A stretch of 64,000 nt of DNA from a virus. This document shows, one piece after another, positions 57,115 through 64,000 of this stretch. Position 1 is the stretch's first letter; every line of letters begins with the position of its first letter. The notes beneath the pieces are model-generated. The model was not told where the DNA came from, did not search any database, and was given only the letters and a program-made list of their open reading frames with translations. The position numbers and the translations under genes were made by a program. Where the stretch lies: positions 62,001 to 126,000 of the IMG/VR virus record IMGVR_UViG_3300042907_001596, one strand, 5' to 3'.

Positions 57115-59503
57115 CTTCTCCATCTCCGACCGGCGCGGGCGCACCGCGTCCGGCCTCTACGTCGGCAACGCCAACACCGAGATGCACCGGCTGCGCCAGG
57201 CCGGGTACACCCTGCCCAACTCCCCGGTGCAGGCCCGCATCGAATCCCGCCGGGTAGCCGACACCGCCACCGCCGGATCGCTGGCCGACTCCACCAACAA
57301 AGCTATCGCCGCGCAGATGCGCCGCAGCCGGATGGGCAGCATGCGGGCGTCCACCGGCGGATCTACGATGATGCGTACCGGATCCAATACCCAGATGGCG
57401 ATGCCGAAGGTGCGCCAGCCGATGGGGTCGCTGGCCGACAAAGGCATCCCCTTCAACGTCCAAGACCCCAAAGAGCTTATTGAGCTTCGCCGGTGGTGCC
57501 GGTTGTTCTATTCGACCCATGACTTGGTGCCGTTGTTGATCGACATCTACGCGAAGTTCCCGGTCGTCGGCTTGGAGTTCCAAAGCAAAGACCCGAAGAT
57601 CCAAGAGTTCTACGAGCAGATGTTTATGCAGGATCTGAACTACTCCGAGTTTCTGCCCGAAGGGCTGGGCCGGGAATACTTCACCGTCGGTGAGGTCACC
57701 TCGCTGGCGCACTTCAACGAGTCGCTGGGCATCTGGTCGTCCGAAGAGATCCTGAACCCCGACATGGTGCGCGTCAGCAAAAGCCTCTTCGTCGGCCAGG
57801 AGCGGGTGCAGCTTCTCGTCAAAGACTTGGTGGACTCGCTGCGCACCGGCCCGCAAGGGTCAACCTCCGGCGAAGAGTCGCCCAGCGAGAAGCTGGAGCG
57901 CACCTGGGAGTACCAGCAACTGGTCAAGCACTACCCCGAAATCGTCAAGGCGGCAGCCCAAGACGACGGCCTCGACATCTCCGACGCGCTCTGCTCACGC
58001 CTAGTCAACAAGTCCTCCTGGTGGGATCTGCGGGGCACCCCGCACCTGCTGCGCTCCTTCCGCACCCTGATGATGGAAGAGTCGCTGCACGCCGCCCAGG
58101 ACGCCGTGGCCGACCGGCTGTACGCCCCGCTCATCCTCGCCACGATGGGTATTGAAAATATGGGCGACGGCGAGCCGTGGATCCCCGACCAAGGCGAATT
58201 GGACGATCTGCGCGACGACATGCAGAACGCTTTGTCGGCCGACTTCAAGCTGATGGTGCATAACTTCGGCGTGAACATCCAGTCGGTGTTCGGCCGCGAG
58301 CAGGTGCCGCGCTTCGACACCGACTACGACCGCATCGACGCCAAGCTCCTCCAGGCGTGGGGCATCGGCCAAGCTCTCATCGCCGGTGGCTCCGGTGCCG
58401 GTGGTGCCTACGCTTCGTCCGCGCTGAACCGCGAGGTGTGCGAGCAGTTGATGCTCACCTTCCAGAACAAGGTTCACCGCCACATTATGAAGCGGGCCGA
58501 AGTCATTGCCGAAGCCCAGGAGCATTACGACTTTGAGCTAAAAGGCGGCATCCGCCGCCCGATCTACCGGGAGATCGTGCAGTACAACGAAGAGACGGGC
58601 GAAGAAGAGATCGTCCGCGTCCCCAAGCTGCTGCTGCCCGAAGTCAAGTTCGCTACCCTCAACCTTCGCGACGAAGCCCAAGAAAGGGCGTTCATCGCCC
58701 AACTCAAGCAGATGGGTGTGCCCGTCTCCGACGGCAGCTTGGCGGTCAACATCCCGATTGAGTTCGACCAGGAGCTAGAGAAGCAGGCCGAAGAGACGGT
58801 CGCTAAAGGGCTGGCGAAAGCCCAGGCGATGGACAAGCTCCAGAAGATGTGCGACGCCCAAGGCATCCCGTACCCCGACGATCTGGTGGCTGCACTATCA
58901 GCCACACTGCAACTGCGTCAGGGTTTGGCCCAGACCGAAATGGTCGAGGGTCAGGCGGAGATGCAGGAGCAGCAGATGAAGGCGATGTCTCCCGCCGGAC
59001 AGATGGGCCTTATCCCCGGCGTCGCTGCGCCTCCGCCGCCGCCGGAAGGTCAGCAGAAAGCTGCCTCGACCGGCCCGCACGGATCCCCGCCGTTTGCGTC
59101 CGGCCCCGGCGGTGTGCAGGAAGTAGAAGAGGAAGGGACTCCGCCGGAGCTTCCCCGCAACCGGCAGCGTCCGGCGGAGTCCGACGAGCAGCGCGGCTCC
59201 ATGCCGAAGAAGTCACGGTTTGAGCAGGGGCCAAGCTCCTACGGCAAAGCGATGCGGGCCAACACCAACCGGGTGGAGCAAGCAGTGCGCCGCCGGGAGG
59301 CGGTCGCTCGCGGAGTGTCCGTCAGCGATCTGGTCAACGACCCCGAGTCGTACTTCTTGACTAATATGGGTGGCTACGAAGCGCAGATCCGCGCCGACTG
59401 GCCGGAGATTCAAGCCGGGGGTGCCCCCGACAGTCGCAAGCTGTTAGAGGAGTTGGTGGAGCAATATGAAGAAGTCACCGGTATCACGCCCCGATGGGAC
59501 TAA
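57107..59503 (+). CDS. Portal protein, 798 aa
   Basis: The ATG overlaps the previous gene by eight bases. The central region (about 125-560) has the character of phage portals: LRRWCRLFYSTHDLVPLLIDIYAKFPVVGLEF, VGEVTSLAHFNESLGIWSSEEILNPDMVRVSK, SSWWDLRGTPHLLRSFRTLMMEESLHAAQDAVADRLYAPL, and the clip/stem-like FDTDYDRIDAKLLQAWGIGQALI. The N-terminus has RGRTASGLYVG, a possible processing site. The C-terminal third is helical, Gln/Pro-rich and contains QQKAAS. Portals form the dodecameric DNA channel at one capsid vertex. It is longer than most (450-600 residues), with extra N- and C-terminal parts. The next gene overlaps its 3' end. Family assignment is by overall pattern, not by a signature motif. 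Confidence 0.75.
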   Translation: MSDFSISDRRGRTASGLYVGNANTEMHRLRQAGYTLPNSPVQARIESRRVADTATAGSLADSTNKAIAAQMRRSRMGSMRASTGGSTMMRTGSNTQMAMPKVRQPMGSLADKGIPFNVQDPKELIELRRWCRLFYSTHDLVPLLIDIYAKFPVVGLEFQSKDPKIQEFYEQMFMQDLNYSEFLPEGLGREYFTVGEVTSLAHFNESLGIWSSEEILNPDMVRVSKSLFVGQERVQLLVKDLVDSLRTGPQGSTSGEESPSEKLERTWEYQQLVKHYPEIVKAAAQDDGLDISDALCSRLVNKSSWWDLRGTPHLLRSFRTLMMEESLHAAQDAVADRLYAPLILATMGIENMGDGEPWIPDQGELDDLRDDMQNALSADFKLMVHNFGVNIQSVFGREQVPRFDTDYDRIDAKLLQAWGIGQALIAGGSGAGGAYASSALNREVCEQLMLTFQNKVHRHIMKRAEVIAEAQEHYDFELKGGIRRPIYREIVQYNEETGEEEIVRVPKLLLPEVKFATLNLRDEAQERAFIAQLKQMGVPVSDGSLAVNIPIEFDQELEKQAEETVAKGLAKAQAMDKLQKMCDAQGIPYPDDLVAALSATLQLRQGLAQTEMVEGQAEMQEQQMKAMSPAGQMGLIPGVAAPPPPPEGQQKAASTGPHGSPPFASGPGGVQEVEEEGTPPELPRNRQRPAESDEQRGSMPKKSRFEQGPSSYGKAMRANTNRVEQAVRRREAVARGVSVSDLVNDPESYFLTNMGGYEAQIRADWPEIQAGGAPDSRKLLEELVEQYEEVTGITPRWD

Positions 59504-59798
59504 GGTGTCCGACGACGAAACTGTGTCGGTACGCATGGAGTGGGGCCTGTCTTTGCCTAGCGGAGAAGTGATGTGGAATGAGTACCGGGGACACCCGACT
59601 CATACCCCTGAACACCGATGGGTGTTGTGGCAGGTTCTTCGTAAGACAGCCGGAGAAGTCGGCTTCGATGAGCGCGAGTTTCTGTCCCGTTATGGATGGG
59701 TATCGCGTAGCGTTACCACTACTATCCGTGGGCGAAACACCTACACGATTAACGACGAGAAAATATGCGCTGAACCTACTGACACGGAGCCAGCCTAG
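59466..59798 (+). CDS. Hypothetical protein, 110 aa (AT-richer, overlapping the portal)
   Basis: The ATG at 59466 follows GGTGGAGCAAT inside the portal gene; GTG 59505 is a possible later start. The product contains VSVRMEWGLSLPSGEVMWNEYRGHPTHTPEHRWVLWQVLRK, a beta-rich segment, and ends in a polar TTTIRGRNTYTINDEK. Codon use is less GC-rich than in neighbours. Function unknown. Confidence 0.65.
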   Translation: MKKSPVSRPDGTKVSDDETVSVRMEWGLSLPSGEVMWNEYRGHPTHTPEHRWVLWQVLRKTAGEVGFDEREFLSRYGWVSRSVTTTIRGRNTYTINDEKICAEPTDTEPA

Positions 59799-59857
59799 CT
59801 ATAGAGTGGCTATCAACTTTCCCCTCCCCCAGACCCAGGAACGAGGCTGCTCGCCTA

Positions 59858-60106
59858 ATGGAAACCGCCCCCAGCATCTTCTACATGACCTTGCCGACGG
59901 AGAACGCCGACGAGGCGGTGTCGCTGATGGAGTATCTGAATCAGCATGGGGTGCTGGCAGCAAGGGAAGGCACCGAGATGGTGACCTGCCCGATGGAGCA
60001 TCACTCCATGGCGGAGACGGTCTACAACCTTCACCAAAGCTGGCGTCGATTTTGGGAGCACTCCGACTCCGGCCTGTTCGGTCTTCCCGTTTACACTAAA
60101 GGTTAA
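59858..60106 (+). CDS. Hypothetical protein, 82 aa
   Basis: The ATG follows CAGGAACGAGGCTGCTCGCCTA. The product METAPSIFYMTLPTENADEAVSLMEYLNQHGVLAAREGTEMVTC resembles a small alpha/beta fold with helices in the middle. Has HHSMAETVYNLHQSW in the C-terminal half. No family. The ACCTGTAACC motif begins at its stop. Confidence 0.65.
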   Translation: METAPSIFYMTLPTENADEAVSLMEYLNQHGVLAAREGTEMVTCPMEHHSMAETVYNLHQSWRRFWEHSDSGLFGLPVYTKG

Positions 60107-60116
60107 ACCTGTAACC
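60106..60116 (+). promoter_or_regulatory. ACCTGTARCC motif, copy 3
   Basis: AACCTGTAACC starts on the last base of the 59858 gene's TAA and is followed by the giant gene at 60156. Same placement as copies at 7854 and 52777. Confidence 0.3.
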
Positions 60117-60155
60117 ACCTCGCTGTCCTGCCGGAAAGGGTAGGAGGTAGCGACG

Positions 60156-63100
60156 ATGGTGAAAATCGGCAGCGCGGTACAGACTGCCCACGGTTTGGGC
60201 ACGGTTACCGACACCGAAACGGTGCGCGGCCGAACCCAGTACAAAGTGGCCGGAGATGGCTTCGCTGTCTGGCTGGACGACGTGAAGGTTGCCGCTTCCA
60301 GCCCAAGCTCAGAGGATTGGGTTGACGAGCGTCGGAGATGGGAAAACTCTCACCCCGAATGGAGTCCGTTTAAAGAAGATGAGGATTCTCAGCGTCGGCT
60401 GAATACAAAAGAGTCCTCGCTAGGTGACGTAGACGAGTCCAACTCCACCACGCTGCCGTACGACTACGAGCCGCAGCACCCGGTGGAGATGTACAACCAA
60501 GAGTCCACCATCATCCCCGCCGAGCACGACGATGTCGACGCAGAAGAGCGCACCCACCCCACCAACTCCGTGACCGGCGAGAGCGAAGAGGGTGGCCCCT
60601 ACCCCGGCCCCGCCCCGCACCTGTTCGCCAGGGTCATGGACTACCCCGCCGACTACGACCTGGGCGATGAGCCGTCCGAAGAGGAAGTCGCCGCCGACGA
60701 GCGCAGGAACCGCGAAGAGGAAGAAGCTCTTTACGAGCAGTACCTCCTTGAGCATCGCCCTCACTTCCACGGCGACGAAGAGTACGAAGGACGGATGTCC
60801 TTTGAGGGCGCAGCCGAAGGCGCAGCCTCTCAAGACTGCGACTATTGCGGTGAGTCGGGACACGACTGGCAGGAGCATCCCGAAGCGTGGGCCGACGTTG
60901 CAGTATGGAATTACGAGAAGAAACAGCATGACTTCCCGTTCGGGGATCACCACGAAGGCGAGCCTGCTGAGGACTTTGACGGCTACGAGCATTTCGCTGC
61001 ACGCACCGCCGCCGGAGCGTGGGGCGACCTGGCCGACGAACCCGAAGCTGGCGGAGGACACCACGCCAAAGGCAGCGCAGGGCACTATCAGCAGTACGCG
61101 CTGCGCAACGGATTAAACCCCGGCAGCAGCCTCGCCGCCGATCAGTATTCCCGCGAACACAACATCCCGCTGGAACGGGCTGAAGGCTTCGCTATGAAGC
61201 AGAGCCACCGCCCCGCCGGTCTGAGTGACAAGTACATCGACATCCAGGCTGCCGCCGACGACATTCACGACCCGATCGTCCAGTTCCGCCGCGACCCCAT
61301 CGCCTTCCTTCAGCGCAAAGCCTACGAGGCGGAGTGCGAAGAAGGGCTGGATCCGCGTGTCGGGCAGTACATGGATCTGGTCAACGCCGACACCAGCATC
61401 CGCACTGCCGCCTGGAACGATGTCCGCACCAAAGCTCTGCGGCTGCGCCGCGAAGGCAAGGTGTATGTCAAGTCCTCCACGCCGGAAGCCATCTACGCCA
61501 CCGTCGAGGGCGACAACAACGTGTACGACTCCATCATCGTCCAAGGCAACGCCTTGAACATCGGTGGCCAGTCGGTCACCGAATGGCACTGTGGCTGCCC
61601 ATGGGGCAAGTGGGCGTTCAAGCGCAAGATCTCTTACGTCGGCCGGTTCTGCTCCCACGCTTACGCCACCTACCTGGAGATGCAGTCCCGCCACACCACC
61701 GGCCAGGGTGGGGTCAAGCAGACCCCGAACCGCAACCGCAACAAGCCGTGGCTGAGTGTGCCGCAAAACAAGAAGGCTGCCGCCGACGACATGAAGACCC
61801 GGTCGGAGCGCGACTACGACGTGGACGGCTACGGCTTCGATGACGACGGCGGATCCGGTGGCCCGAAGACCCTGAAGAGCCAGCCCGAAAGCATGGAGCC
61901 GGACTTCTACGAAGTACCCGTCGGCACCCAACAGGGGTATACGTTCGACAATGGCAAGGGCACGGTCACGAACTTAGGCGACGACCGCAAGACCACCGGG
62001 CCGGATCAGATCATGGCCAAAGTCGACAAGAAGTGGGCCGACGACCACGCCAAGCTGGACGACGAAGAGCACGAGCCGATCGTTCACTTCAGCATGCGCA
62101 AGCAGGCGCTGACCTACACCGCCGATGAGAACCTGCTGGAGAAGCTGCGCGACCTCAGCCTGGAAGCCCCGTCCGACAGCAACGGCCACAAGCGGGAGCG
62201 CAACCGCGAGGTGTCGGAGATCGTGGACGAACTCCACGACCGGGGCTATGACGCCAGCCAGTTCGTCGCATCGCTGCGTACCGCCGAGGACGGCGAGGGT
62301 GGTATTTTTGACTGGCTAGGGCAGGCAACCCGTAGCCCTTTTGAGCGCAACCTGGATGGTGGCAGCGACAGCTTTTCGGACGCATTTGATCTTCGTAATC
62401 CGTTCTACAATGACGACGCACCTTCACAGACAAACCCGCAAGGATCTGGTGCTTACGTCAAGAGGGACGAGCCATCGTCGCCCACCGGAAGCTCCGACCC
62501 CGATGCTTTCGCGGATCTGAGCAATATCGGAGAAGATCCCGCTGACCCCGCTCCCGCCCCGGCAGCAGCCGCCGCCGCATCCGGTACCGGAGTCAGCGAA
62601 GTCAGCAGTGACGCCGGAGGCGGCGGCGGTGGTGGTGCAGGCGGCGGCGGTGGTGCAGGTGGCTATGTGTCCCCTCCCGGCGGCACTCGCGGCCCCGTCA
62701 CCGACGGTGGCGTTCCCGGCGCGGAGAACGGCGACAACTCGCTGATCAACACCGAGAGCTACACCACCCAGGCGGGGGACACCCTGACCGACATCGCGCA
62801 GCGGACGTACGGCGACATGAACCGTTACGAAGAGATCGCTACGAACAACAACATCACCAACACCGACCAGCTTGATGTTGGGACGACCCTGAACCTTCCC
62901 GGCGCGGGAGGGGCTTCCCCCGCCCCGGCGGCAGCGGACGCTCCGGCTTTGGCCGCAGAAGCCCCAACCCCGGCTCAGGCCAACGCTGGCCCCCCGCCGG
63001 ACAACGCCGCATCGGCAACCTTCGCGCCGGGTGCCCCGGTGCCGCCGGTCGGCACTGTGGCCCGCCGCCGGTACAGTGGCCCCGGCCACGACCACGGCAG

Positions 63101-63968
63101 CGAGGCTACCGACGACGACGACGAAACCAAAAAGACTGCCCCGCCAGCATCCACCACCACGACACCGTCGTCGTCAACGCCCCCGGCGTCCACGCCAGTA
63201 GACAGCCGCTCCCCGGCGGCGGGCGCATCCGGCGGGATGACCGCGCAAGGCATCCCCATCCCGACGGAAACGCAAGACCAGATAACGCAAGACAACTTCG
63301 GCTCCGCCAAGTCCCAGCCGAAAACACAAACCTTAGAGGATCGGCTACCCCAGCCGGGGCAGTCCACCTCAACCGGCGACGGCGGCATGGGTGACTTCGG
63401 ATCGGTGATGGGCGAAATCGGCCCCGCGCTGTCCGGCCTGACGACGGGCCTTGGCCCACTGGTGGGCGAGATCGGATCCGCTGTGGCTCCGGCCATCAGT
63501 GGCTTGGCCAGCGGTTTGGGCGGCGCACTCAGCGGGCTGTTCAGCATGGCGTCTGCACCGAATGAAGGATCTGACCACGACGCGGGCCTGCCCGCTGAGG
63601 ACTTCGGCACCTCCGAAGAGTGGATCAACGCCAACGAGAGCGGCTGCCGGGAAGACGTGACCGACGGCGACGGCGACATCACCAGTTACACCCCGCCGCG
63701 CCAGCAGCCCAAGCAGGCTAGCTACGACGACAACGACATCGTCCGGCAGTTCCAGGCCAACATCGGTAATACCGCGCTGGCATCGGTCGGCGGCGGCGGC
63801 GGATACAGCGACGACGCGATCTCGCAGGCTGCCCAAGGCTTTCTGCGGACAGCGGGTCGGGTGTACTCCCTAGCCGAGCAGCAGGAACTGATTGACGAGT
63901 CCCACCCGCAGGGTGCCCGCAACCTGCCTGGCCTCGACCTTCGGGGCACCCACTACCTGGAGGGCTGA
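60156..63968 (+). CDS. Giant virion-type protein with SWIM zinc finger and LysM domain, 1270 aa
   Basis: The ATG follows GTAGGAGGTAGCGACG. The N-terminus (MVKIGSAVQTAHGLGTVTDTETVRGRTQYKV) is SH3-like. A charged Glu/Asp linker follows. Around 410-515 a SWIM zinc finger is visible: TEWHCGCPWGKWAFKRKISYVGRFCSHAYATYL (C-x-C...C-x-H), a fold that binds DNA or protein. Another acidic and helical block comes next, then a Gly/Ala-rich stretch (about 800-850), then a LysM-type peptidoglycan-binding domain (YTTQAGDTLTDIAQRTYGDMNRYEEIATNNNITNTDQLDVGTTLNLPG, about 865-915). The C-terminus has helical Gly-rich repeats and RTAGRVYSLAEQQELIDESHPQG. Junctions have AARTAAGAW and SIRTAAWND. The LysM suggests a virion protein that reaches the cell wall. 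Lower-GC patches lie near 60340-60430 and 62300-62460. Confidence 0.72.
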   Translation: MVKIGSAVQTAHGLGTVTDTETVRGRTQYKVAGDGFAVWLDDVKVAASSPSSEDWVDERRRWENSHPEWSPFKEDEDSQRRLNTKESSLGDVDESNSTTLPYDYEPQHPVEMYNQESTIIPAEHDDVDAEERTHPTNSVTGESEEGGPYPGPAPHLFARVMDYPADYDLGDEPSEEEVAADERRNREEEEALYEQYLLEHRPHFHGDEEYEGRMSFEGAAEGAASQDCDYCGESGHDWQEHPEAWADVAVWNYEKKQHDFPFGDHHEGEPAEDFDGYEHFAARTAAGAWGDLADEPEAGGGHHAKGSAGHYQQYALRNGLNPGSSLAADQYSREHNIPLERAEGFAMKQSHRPAGLSDKYIDIQAAADDIHDPIVQFRRDPIAFLQRKAYEAECEEGLDPRVGQYMDLVNADTSIRTAAWNDVRTKALRLRREGKVYVKSSTPEAIYATVEGDNNVYDSIIVQGNALNIGGQSVTEWHCGCPWGKWAFKRKISYVGRFCSHAYATYLEMQSRHTTGQGGVKQTPNRNRNKPWLSVPQNKKAAADDMKTRSERDYDVDGYGFDDDGGSGGPKTLKSQPESMEPDFYEVPVGTQQGYTFDNGKGTVTNLGDDRKTTGPDQIMAKVDKKWADDHAKLDDEEHEPIVHFSMRKQALTYTADENLLEKLRDLSLEAPSDSNGHKRERNREVSEIVDELHDRGYDASQFVASLRTAEDGEGGIFDWLGQATRSPFERNLDGGSDSFSDAFDLRNPFYNDDAPSQTNPQGSGAYVKRDEPSSPTGSSDPDAFADLSNIGEDPADPAPAPAAAAAASGTGVSEVSSDAGGGGGGGAGGGGGAGGYVSPPGGTRGPVTDGGVPGAENGDNSLINTESYTTQAGDTLTDIAQRTYGDMNRYEEIATNNNITNTDQLDVGTTLNLPGAGGASPAPAAADAPALAAEAPTPAQANAGPPPDNAASATFAPGAPVPPVGTVARRRYSGPGHDHGSEATDDDDETKKTAPPASTTTTPSSSTPPASTPVDSRSPAAGASGGMTAQGIPIPTETQDQITQDNFGSAKSQPKTQTLEDRLPQPGQSTSTGDGGMGDFGSVMGEIGPALSGLTTGLGPLVGEIGSAVAPAISGLASGLGGALSGLFSMASAPNEGSDHDAGLPAEDFGTSEEWINANESGCREDVTDGDGDITSYTPPRQQPKQASYDDNDIVRQFQANIGNTALASVGGGGGYSDDAISQAAQGFLRTAGRVYSLAEQQELIDESHPQGARNLPGLDLRGTHYLEG

Positions 63969-63980
63969 AACCTGTTAACC
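63969..63980 (+). promoter_or_regulatory. ACCTGTTAACC motif, copy 4, at the window edge
   Basis: AACCTGTTAACC directly follows the TGA of the last giant gene, with CAGGT shortly after it completing ACCTG/CAGGT. It suggests the next gene outside the window may share the same signal. The last 20 bases hold nothing else recognisable. Confidence 0.3.
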
Positions 63981-64000
63981 CAGGTGAGTCCGTGCAGTAA

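Overview
The window looks like one half or so of a large, GC-rich, tailed-phage genome infecting Mycobacterium or a close relative. The evidence is a large terminase, a portal-like protein, a run of Ala/Thr-rich minor tail proteins, a three-module endolysin with a two-helix holin, a WhiB regulator, a phage Ku protein, a secreted Rpf-type transglycosylase domain, a DUF2786 plus metallopeptidase pair typical of mycobacteria, dozens of tightly packed genes of 30-140 codons, and one reverse-strand gene among about 85. The host is an inference from these families. The capsid, tape-measure, tail tube and replication genes are not in the window.

Layout. 1-430: end of a gene that may be a glycosyltransferase. 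576-3785: first giant modular protein. 3.8-7.9 kb: sixteen small genes in short operons. 7.9-15.9 kb: two more giant modular proteins. 15.9-25.5 kb: small-gene array with a HAD phosphatase, a probable structured RNA (17051-17397), Ku and many zinc-binding mini-proteins. 25.7-26.4 kb: two secreted cell-wall proteins. 26.4-36.0 kb: minor tail proteins, interrupted by a modular ADP-ribosyltransferase/acetyltransferase protein (31296-33530). 36.1-37.7 kb: zeta-toxin-like kinase protein. 37.8-39.9 kb: lysis. 40.3-43.0 kb: terminase, small protein, WhiB. 43.0-50.3 kb: second small-gene array. 50.4-64 kb: operon of virion-type proteins with the portal, several Cys-rich giants and a SWIM/LysM protein.

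Two things stand out. (1) Small-gene operons are headed by a repeated element whose core is GGAAT-N18-GTT, the form of actinobacterial SigH/SigR-type ECF sigma promoters. I count 19 exact copies and one variant, all on the + strand. In most copies the -35 box contains the stop codon of the upstream gene. The element often carries an inverted repeat around the -10 box and a G-rich/C-rich leader hairpin just before an AAGGAG ribosome site. (2) A set of giant proteins is built from reused modules: a ~150-residue unrecognised helical domain (about eight copies), GNAT acetyltransferase-like domains (about eight), Arr (rifampin ADP-ribosyltransferase)-like domains (five), and a zeta-toxin-like kinase. 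Modules are joined by K/R-x-A-(M/A/S) linkers, and three proteins share the N-terminus M-x-R-R-I-Q-R-Q (a fourth has a variant). These match the general idea of 'polyvalent' proteins delivered with phage DNA, but the arrays look unusual and deserve testing. No tRNA, integrase, CRISPR array or insertion sequence was recognised.
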